A stretch of DNA of 64,000 nt. Origin: Owenia fusiformis. Lineage: Eukaryota; Annelida; Polychaeta; Sabellida; Oweniidae. Below the pieces are notes generated by a model. That model was not told the origin of the DNA and ran no database searches. It saw only the letters and a program-made list of their open reading frames with translations. This document shows, piece by piece, positions 1 to 12,941 of this stretch (positions are counted from its first letter, which is position 1; each line of letters begins with the position of its first letter). Location: NCBI GenBank assembly GCA_903813345.2, contig CAIIXF020000001.1:56342270-56406269 (forward strand), read 5' to 3'. Both the position numbers and the translations under genes were made by a program.

Positions 1-569
1 ATTGCCTTTCAATGCTTTGCCAGTATTCTAGGATCTCGAATATAAGCTTTCTCACTCCAGACTTTATTCATATTGCAAGCATTCATGTACAAATCGTGTA
101 TTTCTGTACTTTTCCAAAGGATTTAAACTTTTAAAGGTTTTCAATTTTTGATCCATTTAAAGTTCAAAACAAGATTTTTGACTCTTTCCATGGTATGACT
201 GAATCAGCTAGTCTTAGTGCATTATTCATATCAAGAAAGAGAAGCGACAGAGTTTACCCTTAATTCTGATAGGGTTTCTACACTTCAATGCACAGTCTTA
301 TTTTTCCCTGACCATGATGTATGGAATAGTGAACATTCTATAAAGGGCAATCTTAAAGTGGTATTCTGCGTTAAAGTTAGCACAATTCAAAATGAGGTGT
401 ATTATAGCCTTGATCAAACATAAAATTATTTGATTTCTCTGACTTGATCAATATTGATCAATGATGATAGAATCCTATTTTGAACAATGCTTGATGTCTA
501 TTCATGGTCAATGGTGTTGATCCATATCAAATATATTAATTTAACAGGTTATTAGTCACAAAAACCATA
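1..569. other. Intergenic, nothing recognised
   Basis: AT-rich sequence downstream of the PDCL3 gene. I see no conserved protein, RNA gene or clear repeat boundary. The one open frame here (217-423, 68 codons) has no recognisable family and no splice context. Confidence 0.5.
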
Positions 570-1786
570 GAGTTCATAATAGCAAAACATTTATTTACAT
601 ATTTCTATTACAAAGTTATTCATGTACTCCAATAAATACATGCCACATTTTTCAGAAATAGTTAAAGTCCCCATATAAAGTTTAAACCACTTTGGATAAA
701 ACATGTTTTCAAACATTACACGGGGACTTTAAATATGAAATATAAAACATATGGTGTATACAAAGCAAATCATGAGGTCACTATTAATTTTCTAAAATTA
801 AATTAATTGGTTCCAAATGTACAAATTCAAAACATTTCATTACAATAGTGAGATGAGTAAAGAAAATGAGTGAACAGCCATCTATGAGTTCTAGTTCCCA
901 TTATTGTAATTCATGTTTTCACATACCAACATGGATTTAGTTAGGCATGTGATCGTATTGTGTGATGGATGCCACTAAAGATTCAGAGATTCAATGGGTT
1001 TAGAATATGAACCATTTCAGCAGTATTACCAGAACTTAATAAAAAACAATTGTTAGATCTCTGTATTGACTTGTTAACAATGGTGAAATGCAGATGTAGA
1101 AAATGTAATTGTGTTCTGGGGAAAGGCTAAATAAAATTTTCATCTTGAAAAAAAATGATGTATAGAATAAATCAACCTTTTCAATTATAGGGGGAATAGG
1201 AGGTTGACATGTCAAACTAAAACAAAGTAGTCAACATTTAAAATACTATCAGGGGCATAGCCAGAATCTCAGATAGGCGAGGTAAAAAAACAGGATAATA
1301 GACCACTATTATCTGATTATTAACTCATTTTCATGTTGTCAATTGAAAAATGTTCGTATTCTTACTTTCTGAAAATTTCGGGAAGCACTTGCCTGGCTGA
1401 GCCGATACACTCTCTTTATAACTCATATTATATTTTTTGAGCATTTAAGGATACAATTATACATCATTGGCTTATTGTCCGATTGTGTTGAAGATGATGT
1501 GATGATGCAACTTGCAAGGGGCACTGTATATTTCAATCATCCTCATGCACAGGCTTGAATCAAGCACTAAATCCGATTGAAATAAACCCTAAACATCTTC
1601 TGGACAGGGAAATGGATAATCAGGGAACAGCAACTTGATACAAGACTACCTCAGACCTGTAATTCCATTGGTCTGTATGATAAAGTGTCTCAAAAATATG
1701 AATCCATGAGAGGTTGACTGACTGACTGACATATTATGAAAACTCATGATGAAAGGAGACACACAAAACAAATCTGATGTATATTA
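570..1786 (-). other. Putative 3' untranslated region of PDCL3
   Basis: This follows the PDCL3 stop codon on the minus strand. A minus-strand AATAAA lies near 590-595 and could end the transcript around 570-580. Other AT-rich signals exist, so the true end is uncertain and the 3' UTR may be shorter. No coding potential was recognised. Confidence 0.3.
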
Positions 1787-4700
1787 TCACCAGTCATTAT
1801 CACTATCATCATTGTCTATTGCACTATTTTGCACAGCTACGCCCATCATGTCTTTAACTCCCTGCCTTGGACATTCTTTAATTTCTGTTTGTATAGCTCC
1901 ACTTTGACCTAGCTTCCATTCAAGCTCTGAAACAAAGAAAAAATCCATCAAATCTCAAAATATCCACATTGCTCCACCAGAAATCATTAATGCTCCCTTT
2001 AACTCCACCAGAAATGATTAATGCTCCCTTTAACTAAATACTGGGGCAAATAGCACTATAATACTGACGAATTTTTGGAAATTGCCATATATGGTACCTC
2101 TAGCCTTGCCCAAGTGGGTTTCTTTTACTTATCTTGATTTCTATTATAATTCAAGATCAGATTAATAAAAAAATACCGACTTGGGCAAGGCTAGGTACCT
2201 CTGACATAATATATATTATATATACATGGGCAAACATATATAGTGTTATATATCATTTTAAAGCGTATGATTTACTCTTTCAGAATGAATAGGGTTTTAA
2301 AGTCCCATTTTATAAGTTGTCATGGTTACAAGATTCCAAAAATAAACATTGGGTTTGTGCTTGGACGTGATATCACGTCCTTAGTAGTCAATATGTGCTT
2401 TATGATGTCATATCACGCCCTTCTTAGCGAATGACTTAAACATGAGTAATGATCTCGTTGTAGACAATATATGGGGTAAAAATACCAAATGAAAATTATC
2501 CAAATGAGGAACCATCAAAAATTTCTCACCATCCTGAGATAATTTTGTTCCTCCAAATTCTAGTGGTCCTATCCATTGTTTCATCATCTTGTCTTGGAAA
2601 TAGACAAATATTGTAGGAAGGTTCTTATCCGGGTAGTTAGGAATACATACAGTTGAGACACTACGTAAGAATTTGGTCGCTGGAAATTTTCTTGCTAAGT
2701 TTGTCAAGTGTTGATTAATCAGACTACAAAGGGGTATACTGGAAGAAAGAGAGGTGCAGATGTTTATTATGGCCAATTTCATACAGATGTATGAGGGTAC
2801 CCAAACACTGTTTTTGTATTTCAATACAAAATACTAATTAGTGTAGGTACTTTAGAATATAATTTATATGTTAATATTGTATAAACTACATTAAAGAACA
2901 CTTGAATTTACTGTAAAAATGTCTTATTATTAGCAAAAATACCAAAACATTAAGACAAACACCAGGTAGAACTAAATGCACCTACCCATCTTTGTATATA
3001 TGTAGTACCACCCAGACCCCCTCTCCTGCCTTATTGACTTCATCCACATAATCTTGCCTTGAAATCTCCCTGACATCTCCAAATCTTGCCTTGGCCTGCG
3101 ATGCCTGCATTTCAAGTATTCTCTTTCGCCTGTAAAAATGTATAGATTTGTAAGTTAAAGGCTCTGGGCAGCACTCTCTTAGAGACAGAATGGGAGGAGG
3201 GGGGTAAAATAAGGGTTTACAACAAGACTAAAGATTTGCAAACAATCATCAAATGTAAATTTACAAGTGCACTTAGAGTTTCTTAAGTTATTAACCCATC
3301 ATTATGTATCTGAATTCCTAAGCTAGCATACTCCTATTCCACAATAACTTTTCCAACATAACTATATTCCACTATCCACAATCAACATACCTGTTTTCAA
3401 AAAACAACAAGAACATATATGTATTCTTCAAATAATAAGCAATATATTCTTCTTAGTTTTATACCTGTATTCCAGAAATAAAAATCAAATATTGGTATAA
3501 CCAGCAATACACCTGTATTCCTTAAATATCGAGCAATATACCTCTTTAAATATCAAGCAATATACTCATACTCTTCAAATTACAAGCAAATATACCTGCA
3601 TTTTTCAAATGACATACAATATATACCTGTATTCCACAAATAACAATAAACATACCTGTATTCTTCAAATAGTCTTTCCTCTTCCTCATCAATCTCATCT
3701 TCCATCTCATCAAGTTCATCTGCATTCATCTCATCAAATGTTTTCTCTATAAAATAATTCATCCCTCATTATTACAGGTTGGGTATTCAATCACGTCATG
3801 TTGATCCACAATTGACCTACACTTACACATTATTTGAAACAAATTTCTTTTTGCTTGCTGATTGGTTGAGAAATTATCAGAACAATGGATTTAAATTGAT
3901 TTATTACCCAGTGTGTGATGGTACCAACAGTGTGGTTGGGGATGCTAAACTGTAAAATTGTTTGACCTGTTCAGAGGTAAGAATTAAAATCTGTACTCAG
4001 GGTAGCAATTTGGGAAAATTGGAAATTTTTTTGAAAATATAGGACAAAATCTTCTAAATTAAGATCCAATATTCATTGAAGGGGCAATTTATGTCAACAC
4101 TGGATATGAGTGATTTTCCTGAAGTGAAATGGAGCATCCCCCTCTAAAAAAGTGTGTATGTGATTGACAGTATTTAAAGAATACCTCTACTTTTGTCTGC
4201 AATGGACTGTTCCAACATGCCAACAATGTCATCTTCTGTGATTTCCTTCTCCTGTTTGGGAGGAAGGATTCCTTTAGACCGCAACACATCATTCCATTCA
4301 GTATCAGCATTAGGGTCCTGTGAACAAATCAGAAAGTGAACTGGATAACAGCAACGCCAAATCGTAGCAAATGCCATTGAACAACCATGGCTGCCATTTT
4401 CACAATTTTATCCTTCTACTATTTTTTCAGTAATAGAAAAAATCATTGAATAAAACACATAAAAATGGTTGCTCACAAGACAAGTTGTCATAAGAAAGTG
4501 TAGTATGCTTCTAAATAGGCAAATGTAAAATTTTAACAAAATAACATATGTATGAAATTGACGGCAAATTTTCAAAATTGCTGGCTACTAGCCAAAGTGT
4601 CATGAGACAGTTTGCCATGATTATGCTTATGAGTTTCCAAATATCAAATATGAACAAAATTGCTCCACTACTTTTCAATTATGTTACAGCAAAAATTGTA

Positions 4701-6626
4701 AAAAAGCATTTAAATGCCACCATTTTCAAGATGGCTGCAATGTGTTTCTTACATTTCTGGCTTTATTAATGTCCTGAATAACCTTTTTACATTTAACAGT
4801 TTAAAACATGTTGTTATTACAGTTTTATATATTGTTCCTAAATTACTGTAAAATCTGCACTAAAATGGCTGCCTTTTTTATGAGCAGCCAATTTGAAAAT
4901 TGGCTTTCAAGCAAAACTTCTAGCCCATAGGGCATATGTGTGCAAAATATGAACCAAATCGGACCAACGGTTTTTTTCAAATCATCCCCAAAACTTATTG
5001 TATATTGGAATCTTGAAAATCATTGTCAGTAGTTAACACAAACCTAAATTTTATATAAATAAGCACTAATCCAGTTTTTTATCTCAACTGCATCGTCGCT
5101 GATTGGTCAAATCTAGTTTGAATAATATTCTGGCGTGTAAAATCATGTGCTTGTTATTTCACTACACGATAAAGAACAATGCAAGGAATATGCTAAATTT
5201 GATTAAAACAGCACAATGAAGTGAGGTATTCTAAAACTGTCTGTTTTCTAAAAATTGAGAAAACGAAGATCAGGTTAGCAAGAGACGTAATTATGTCTGT
5301 CATCTCTAAGCTCTGGGGTTATCCCTCCTCTTGGGGGTGATTTGAAAAATCAACCCCACATTTATGCGGGTATTCTGGCCAGACAAAACTGCAAATGTGA
5401 GACTGCACTGCATCTTATTTTCGCAAATGGAACACCCAGATCATGAGATGCAATAGACTAGCCTTACTCGAGTCTCTAGCCAATACTTGTAAGGAAAATT
5501 TGATTAAAACAGCACAATGAAATGTGGTATTCTAAAACTGCCTGTTTTCTGAAAATTGAGAAAACGAAGATCAGGTAAGCAAGAGACGTAATTATGACTG
5601 TCATCTCTAAGCTCTGGGGTTATCCCTCCTCTTTGGGGTGATTTGAAAAACCAATCCCACATTTATGTGGGTATTCTGGCCAGACAAAACTGCAGATGTG
5701 AGGCTGAACTGCATCTTATTTTCGCAAATGGAACAACCAGATCATGAGACGCAATAGACTAGCCATGTAAAAATTGAGTGGGAATTTTTTATCCCGTACC
5801 AGGACTATAGTCCTGCAGTGAGAGCATTCTTTTGCCTGTACGATTACAACATGGGAGAATTTTCTACGCTTCTTACACTTAAGATACCTATTTCAATAGA
5901 TTCCTTGGTATTTTAGCATTCTTTTCTTGTAGTTGAATCCACAATTGTCTGGGTTTATCGGCAGAACAAAGAAATTTTCGTTTTTAATCACAATATTTGC
6001 GTGTAATATTTAACTTATTTCAACCGTCAAATTCCTCCATTTTTGGTGCTTCCGGGCAACATCCGGGTCAGTCAAATGGGGAATCCCCTTTTAAATCCAA
6101 CCGCCATCTTGGAAAGTGATGGAATATCTCTCGATGAAAAATAACAATGTTCCCGTTCTACCGATATACCCAGACAATTGTGGATTCAACTACACGAAAA
6201 GAATGCTAAAATACCCAGGAATCAATTGAAGTAGGTATCTTAAGTGTAAGGGGCGTAGATAATTCTCCCAAGTTGTAATCGTACAGGCAAACGAATGCTC
6301 TCAATGCAGGACTATAGTCCTGGCACGGGATAAGGAATTTTATTTATTACATGGTGTGTATATAATAAACTTATAGTAGATCTATCCGTGGTCTAGCTAC
6401 AATACCAGGGTACAATCTGACAATACAGGCAAATTGTTACTTAATCATATCATTTTACATGTTATGCCCAAATAAGGTAATGAACAGATTCCTAAAAGCA
6501 GGCTCCACAATGTAAATAGATGTGAGCGATAGAATCTAGATCAAACTACAACTTCGATTCCATCACTTCAAGAAAAGAAATATCAACCAAACTTTTAGGA
6601 ACGATATAAAAATATATTACCTGCAT
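1787..6626 (-). CDS. PDCL3: Phosducin-like protein 3 (CCT co-chaperone), complete, 6 coding exons
   Basis: Exons in transcript order: 6621-6626 (ATG CAG only), 4185-4317, 3656-3746, 2986-3129, 2530-2738, 1787-1926. The sum is 723 nt, 240 aa plus stop; human PDCL3 is about 239 aa. Every junction is GT/AG and in frame. The N-terminus matches the family signature [12 protein letters not shown], followed by a glutamate-rich helical region (F-D-E-M...L-D-E-M-E-D-E), then the thioredoxin-like domain with [28 protein letters not shown] and I-G-P-L-E-F-G-G. The last exon holds L-E-W-K-L...G-A-I and an acidic tail ending D-N-D-W. Family role: cytosolic regulator of CCT/TRiC folding of actin and tubulin; also described as an inhibitor-of-apoptosis-associated factor and a VEGFR2 chaperone in vertebrates. 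Intron 1 carries a palindromic transposon and a 301-bp duplication. PDCL2 is the nearest alternative name, but length and motifs favour PDCL3. Confidence 0.93.
2101..2193. mobile_element. 93-bp palindromic MITE with 8-bp target duplication
   Basis: Inverted ends start TAGCCTTGCCCAAGT and finish with the reverse complement CTTGGGCAAGGCTA. The element is flanked on both sides by GGTACCTC (2093-2100 and 2194-2201), a perfect 8-bp duplication of the hAT-like size class. It lies in the last intron of PDCL3, between the 1787-1926 and 2530-2738 exons. The longer element at 19835-20628 has the same ends. Confidence 0.85.
4328..5015. repeat. Interspersed repeat family A, copy 1
   Basis: Contains the phrases 'aacagcaacgccaaatcg', 'ccatggctgccatttt', 'ccaaatatgaacaaaat' and 'aaatcggaccaacggt', which recur at 45945-46640 and 53083-53380. 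It begins about 10 bp inside the PDCL3 intron, directly beside the acceptor of the second coding exon. No coding capacity. Ends are approximate. Confidence 0.6.
5195..5764. repeat. Tandem duplication, about 270-bp units offset by 301 bp
   Basis: Unit 1 (5195-5463) and unit 2 (5496-5764) are nearly identical, from 'aaatttgattaaaacagc' to 'gcaatagactagcc'. Only scattered substitutions separate them, so the duplication is recent. It lies in PDCL3 intron 1, immediately left of the 545-bp palindromic element. Confidence 0.8.
5789..6333. mobile_element. 545-bp palindromic foldback transposon, copy 1
   Basis: Almost the whole element is an inverted repeat. Both ends read TTATCCCG inward, followed by a 'ggactatagtcctg' palindrome and 'gcctgtacgattacaac'. 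It is flanked by a perfect 8-bp duplication GGAATTTT (5781-5788 and 6334-6341). It has no ORF, so it must have been moved by another element's transposase. Its sister copy is at 10819-11364. It lies in PDCL3 intron 1. Confidence 0.92.
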
Positions 6627-6730
6627 ATTGATTTGTCTTTTGGTAGTACTAGACCATGCGATTAGTGTAAAAGTTGGTGTAGATCACAGCTCTCACAAGT
6701 TGCTTCAATGATTCACTCTACTTCCGGATT
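6621..6730 (-). promoter_or_regulatory. PDCL3 first exon and 5' leader with a two-codon upstream ORF
   Basis: The first coding exon holds only ATG CAG (6621-6626), then a GT donor. The leader upstream to about 6720-6730 contains one upstream ATG in the frame ATG-GTC-TAG (6649-6657), a minimal uORF 22 nt ahead of the true start. The transcription start is inferred, not seen. Confidence 0.45.
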
Positions 6731-7252
6731 CTGCTGCGATATGCTCAACTTTTCTAATAATCGAAATATTACTTATTAACTATTTCAAATAAATATATAA
6801 AGAGAATTTTTATATAAAACAATAATTTTATATTTCATCCATGAAGAATAAATATTATAATATTAAGCATGCTATTGTAAAATGATCAGTTCATTGATTC
6901 CGTTTCGATAAAAAGTTTATTATTTAGATGTATTCTCAGAAAAATATACGTGAGTTTGTTTTCACACTTGTTTATATATTTTACTCATATTTGACATATT
7001 TCATAGCAGATATCATGATTTTCAAATGCATTTTATATGAAAGCATAAGTATGATTCGTTTTGTTGGCTCATGTTTTTCTATATTCTCTACTATTCGACA
7101 TCAAAATTGCATGTAAATCTCTATAATTTTGCATTCTCAAAATTCATTTCGTTCATTGCGTACCTTCACTACCTCTCTGACGTTGTTAAAATAGTTCTAA
7201 AATTCCCGGGGTACGATCTTAGAAAGCTTCAGAAATTAGTACTTTCCTTATC
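6731..7252. other. Intergenic, AT-rich, nothing recognised
   Basis: This stretch separates PDCL3 from the 2.5-kb inverted-repeat element. Short open frames here (for example 6928-7116) are hydrophobic, T-rich and of no recognised family. Confidence 0.5.
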
Positions 7253-9767
7253 ACGGGGGATAAGCAAAACGAGGGCGAAGCCACGGACTGCGACTCGCGT
7301 AATTCAAAACGAGGTTACAACGCATTATAGCTGAACAATGGCAGTAAGTCCAAACTTAATTTGGAAGGCATGTTAGGATTTGGGGTAGTCAAGTGAACTC
7401 GACTTAATGTTGTTGTTTCACGTTTCTTTTTGACGATTTGGATATTTGTTTTTTATTTTTGTTTTCAACATTTGCGTCGAGGATATTAAGCCCTGTATAT
7501 TGCGGTAAATGCTTTTCTGCACTCTATGCTCAACAAAAGTTACACAGATAAGATAATGGATCCAATGCTTCAACTAGAATGTATTAACTCTTACCTTAAA
7601 CACAGGAAATACTTGATAATTGAAGAAATGTAATCATTTTCGTATATGTTTGAACCAATTTCCAATATGGTTCTCAAGGTCACTCAAGGTCACTGAATAC
7701 TGTCTAAATGTGAAACCATGCAACCAAAACGAAATCGTAATTATTTATTACCAACATATCTGTTTTCGGTTTCTTCACCCTCCTTGGTGTCTGAGAAGGC
7801 GATTCAATTGTCATAAGACGATGATAAACTTTCGAGTTGAAATCTCGATCTCAATATGGCTGCTGTTTATTGTAATTTCGTTTTTCGCTTCACCTAGAGT
7901 TTTACTTTTACACAATCATTACCCAGAATGCATCTACACATGGGGAAAAAAATTGTTTCCAGAAAAATTCTTATACTTCTTCAATTATCAAGCGTTTGAC
8001 GTGTGTAAGGTAGGATTAAATACATTATCGATGAAGAGCATATTCTAATACATAATTTGTGTGATTTTGGTTGCCTAAACAGGCCAGGAAAGCATTTCCC
8101 TCAATTTACAACCGAGAAGTGTGTACGACCCTAGTATGCAAGAAAATAACAAAAAATAAATATCCAAATTATCAAAAAATAATGACAAATAAAGCATACG
8201 ATGGTCGGATTTATATGACTAGATTTGGGGTAGATTATTGGTTTGGATATTCTACAGAATAGCTAGTATGTTCCAGTCGGTGATCAACATATTCATACTC
8301 CATCTGCAATGGCATTCTTGGTGCTCGGCTGTCCAATAGTTTAGCATGAACACAAATGAATTCGAAATCTGCCACAAAAAATGTAATTTTGTCAATATGT
8401 GTCCCTAATATACCGATTTAAACAAAGGAATCAGAAATGACATCGAATTAATATAATTATTCATGTTCTGTTGTTACAATTACATCTTCGTGTGATATTT
8501 GGTAAGCGGAAAACGTACAATTACATAGAAAATTGGAATTTATAATAGTCGCAGTCCATCCATCTGCCCAACGCAGTCCGCGACTCAGTGTTGCTTTATA
8601 TCTGAAGCTGAACGCAATCACAGCCAAAGGTAGATAGCACAATGTGAGTACAGGTGTGGCCGAAATGGAGCAACTTTGGACAAAATTGAATATAAAGGGC
8701 TATTTTAATAGACCTACATCGTGTCTCAATCCATTCTGCAAATATATACAAGCTGTCAAATACAGCTGAAATCATGAATTTATGGTAGCTAGCAATATTG
8801 ATGGTCTGTTGGAAAGATCATCCAAAATTACATTAACTCACCAACTCTCCAATTATTTGATATTTTCCTGATATCTTAAATACTATTCTAGTTAATGTAC
8901 CCTTCCCCAACAGCTTTTATTGCATCATCAAAAAGTTAATTGTTTCGCATTTCTACTTCTTATAAAAAGTCTCACCACTATCCAATTATCTATATATTTA
9001 ACCCTATCCACAAATTGGTTTGTAATAAACATATTACGTTGTCATCTTGCGCTCGACTGTTCTGCCAAATACGCTATTGAATTGCCATATTTCTGGGTCT
9101 TAAACGATACAATATAGCAATTTGGGACATTGATTCAGGTAATAGATATATGTTAATCAACGTAACTTTGAATGATAATCTGGATGCTGACTTTTCTTTT
9201 CCTGAAACAATAATAGCGTAGGAATATAGTTTACACTATCTTATTTATTTCGTGTTTGCGGCTGGACTGCGTTACTTAGAATATCAATGGTGGCTGTGTT
9301 GCGTTGTTGAAATAGCTTTGTTTACTGGACTGCGTCCACTATGAATGCGCAGTTTGAATCTAATTTTCTCCTCATGAACACATTCTATTATCAAATCATT
9401 TTCACGAATTATACTTGGAGCCTCAACTAACCTTAAGATATCAGAAACGTGTTAAAACTCCTTTCAAATGTATAGTAAATTAAATAATATGCACATATTT
9501 TACAGGTAAAATCAGAACTTTGCTACTGTTTTAGCTTGATCTGGACAACTGCTTATTTTCTTATCTACAGACCAACAGTAGATACAGAGTAATATTTTGG
9601 TCACCGATTAGACACTACGATAGCATTTAAAATACCTGGATTTCTCTATTTTGTCGGAAGAAGCAGAAGGCACTGCAGGATGTCCCTCCATTTTGGCGCT
9701 GGGCTGCGGTGTAAAGTTACGCGAGTCGCAGTCCGTGGCTTCGCCCTCGTTTTGCTTATCCCCCGTG
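7253..9767. mobile_element. 2.5-kb non-autonomous element with 51-bp GC-rich terminal inverted repeats
   Basis: The left end (7253-7303) starts CACGGGGGATAAGCAAAACG and runs through 'gagggcgaagccacggactg'. The right end (9717-9767) is its reverse complement over about 51 bp with very few differences. The ends are far more GC-rich than the surroundings. Partial copies of the 'cgcagtccg' part recur inside at about 8550-8585, 9260 and 9325. I found no transposase-like frame and no clear target duplication. It could be a mobile element or an inverted pair left by other rearrangement. Confidence 0.65.
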
Positions 9768-10818
9768 TTTATTACGAAATCAAAAACGCCAAAACTTTAA
9801 TATTCCATAAATCATAACGTTTACAAATGATTTTACCATCGAAATTGGTAATCAATGTTGTATTTGATGTGTTTTTAGGTAAAAATCTCCGCGGAGCAAC
9901 AAATTGTAAAACGTCAAGATCGATAATCACTGGGTTCAACATTACTACACGATTTCAAGATGGCGGTGTCAAAATTTTCTAAAAACGCTTCAAATAATAT
10001 TATGTTAATTTCTGGCGAGTTCACCAATATCATAACTTGTTATCTAACATCAAGATAAAGAAATATGTAAGAAATTCAATTTTATTGATTAAAACATCAC
10101 ATCGACATGTGGTATTCGTTTATTAGACGTTGAAAATTACGAATATGGGGATGACGTCACTTCAAAACGAACTGCATAGCAACGGTGTTAATAAACAATT
10201 TCTGATCGATCGGAAGTCCTTGCAAATTCCGATTCACTTATTTTTAACTGTTTGTTACGAATTACTTAATATTTTTCTTACGAATGGATTCTTACTACAT
10301 TAGAAATAAACATCTTATAAAATATAACGAATAAAATTAGTAGCAACCGCAAAAAATAGATTTTCTTAAAGGGGGTTAAAATATTTAGAAGGGTAAATTT
10401 CGCGGGAATTTGAACAACTGCATGAGGTAAGGCACAGGAGGTACGGATGGCACTGGACGAAAGGCTCGGAGACTGATAATTTTGTTGAAATATTTCGAAA
10501 AATATTGGGTGATAATAGACTAGATGAGCTCTTTCCTTGTCATTTGCTCGACTATATGCCACTTCCGAATTCGGTTCAATTTAAACACTTTTCATTTTCA
10601 TCATATTCATCAACACAGCAGTCCTGTTGATTGCTCAGATCTCTCATATTTCTTAACTCCATTCTGTCTTCTATTTTTCTCTCTTTATTTAGGTGTCATG
10701 TCAGGCGTTATGTAGTCTACTTTGGAGTACTGGGTGTGTCTCCTAGGATAACCTGCATACGTTTTACCCAGTTTTTTCTTTTTCACTGTTTTTGTTGCTT
10801 TCATAAGGTTACTGCTAG

Positions 10819-11364
10819 TTATCCCGTTCCCGGACTATAGTCCTGCACTGAGCGCATTCATTTGCCTGTACGATTACAACTTGGGAGAATTATCTACGCC
10901 CCTTACACTTAAGATACCTACCTCAATGCATTATTGAACTCAAGATGTAACTTCTAATATATTGGAACCGCCGATTGTCTGGGTATATCGGCAGAACGGG
11001 AACATTTTCTCTTTTTCATCGAGAGAGATTCCATCACTTTTCAAAATGGCGGTTGGATTTAAAAGGGGAATCCCCCGTTTGGCTGTCCCGGATGTAGCCC
11101 GGAAGTACCAATATGGAGGAATTTGACGGTTGAAATAAGTTAAATGTTACACGCAAATATTGCGATCAAAAACGAAAATGTCTTCGTTCTGCCGATAAAC
11201 CCAGACAATTGTGGATTCAACTACACGAAAAGAATGCTAAATTACCAAGGAATCTATTGAAGTAGGTATCTGAAGTGTAAGATCAGTAAAAAATTCTCCC
11301 ATGTTGTAATCGCACAGGCAAAAGATTGAGATGTTCACAGGACCATAGTCCGGGAACGGGATAA
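10819..11364. mobile_element. 546-bp palindromic foldback transposon, copy 2
   Basis: It is the same family as 5789-6333, with TTATCCCG inward on both ends and the same inner sequence. It is flanked by a perfect 8-bp duplication ACTGCTAG (10811-10818 and 11365-11372). The two different target sites show that these are independent insertions. Confidence 0.92.
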
Positions 11365-11372
11365 ACTGCTAG

Positions 11373-12937
11373 TGTCTTTTAATTGCTGCCCTATTCTGTC
11401 ATCAAGTATCTCGTTTATCACTTGAATTGATTCCTTGGAGATAGACTGCTGGATAGATATGAATTTTGTTTCAATTAAGGATTTTAGATACATCAGATAT
11501 GTTTGTAATCATTTTTGAAACCTGTTCTTCTTCCAGAGAATTACATTTCAATTTGAAATCAAGGTTCACAGTCCATATAGTAGTATAGTACCAGTGCATT
11601 TTTTTGGTTATTTTGCAATGTTCCAACAAGACTTTTCTTCAAACCCTGGCATTTACAAGATTACTTCAGACAAATTTCACATTGAATTTCTGACAGTACA
11701 TTGTGACAATAGTCACAGAAATCCTTGGTATATATTGAATGCCCATGGTATATGGTCCCGTTTTTGTGTTATTTCAGTGCTCTGTTAGTTGTTGAAACGA
11801 GTAACTTGTGTCCTGACTGTTTGGTACTGTCAGGTTTACTTGCAATTTAGAGGGAGGGATGTAATTTGCATTTTTATTTCCAGCACATTTGATTTTATGG
11901 GGGCTGCCATCTTGGGTTTGGGTTATCGTAAGTTGGTCTTGGTCCCTGGTTTTATGTCATGCAGAATTTTCCATTTTGTCTTGGTAATTTCCAGAATGAC
12001 TTTGGGTGTTATTAGTCTTATAAGTTATACTTGCAACGAAGCTTTGCTTAACAGTCTGGAGAAGACTAGGATTTTTTTCCCACTGGAATTTTTCACACAC
12101 TATGTCATAAAATCCTTTGTCATTGTTTACTACACTTTTCTCAGGAGTTTGTTCTGCATGGTGGAGTATGTGGCGTCCTTTTTTCTTGCTGCAACTGTTG
12201 GAGGACACTACACTTTAGTCTTCTTGTATAGAATCAGTTCAGGTATGATACAGCTAGACAGATATGTGTTGAAAAAGGCGAAACCTTGAGCTCAGAAAAA
12301 CAGTATGGCGACTAGCCTATGTCGTAAAGGTTCACCAATGTCAAAATAAAATCAATCCACTTTATCTAGTTTATAGTTAGATGTGACTATACAGGTATCA
12401 AAAGTATATTTCACCTCCTGACTGCTGAAGAAGATACTATAAACTATATCCTGGCTCTAGTCTGAGATTGTTTTGAAATTTGGAAAGAAAATATTCAGAC
12501 TATAACCCACATATGTTGAAATTTAGAATTGGAAATTTTTGTTTTACATAGGGAGTGCTATTCAAAATGATCATGGAGTTAATTAACCCCCCTGATATCT
12601 ACAGTATAAAAATGTGGACCTACTTTTTTGCTTTCTTGAAGTATTTTTTTCTAATTAATTCTAATTCTTATAAGCTTAGTAATTTTATGACAGGAAATGT
12701 GCTTGGTCTTATTGGTTTTTATTAGATAATGTGGTGTTAGATAACAGTCTGGTCTCTACATATAATATGGCAAAAATGCAGTGAAATAGACCCCAATGGT
12801 TGTAGTGAGCACCTACCTACTGATACAGTGATGTTTTTCTTGGCAAAAAATGTACACTATACACAGGTTTTACTGTACTTGTTTCATGACATTCATTATA
12901 TCTTGTAAACTGATTATAATGATTGTGATTATTTCAG
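11373..12937. other. Region upstream of PHF20, probably 5' UTR intron or promoter
   Basis: The first PHF20 coding exon opens with an acceptor AG at 12936-12937, so at least one non-coding exon must lie upstream. I could not place it. A 166-codon hydrophobic open frame (11789-12289) is the longest here but matches no family I recognise. Its T-rich composition suggests chance. Confidence 0.4.
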
Positions 12938-12941
12938 TGAA

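Noticed and set aside
7620-8048. 142-codon open frame inside the 2.5-kb inverted-repeat element
   Set aside because: No transposase motif, no conserved pattern; likely chance.
11789-12289. 166-codon open frame with hydrophobic product
   Set aside because: T-rich composition, no family resemblance, and the position fits the 5' intron of PHF20; hydrophobicity follows from the base bias.
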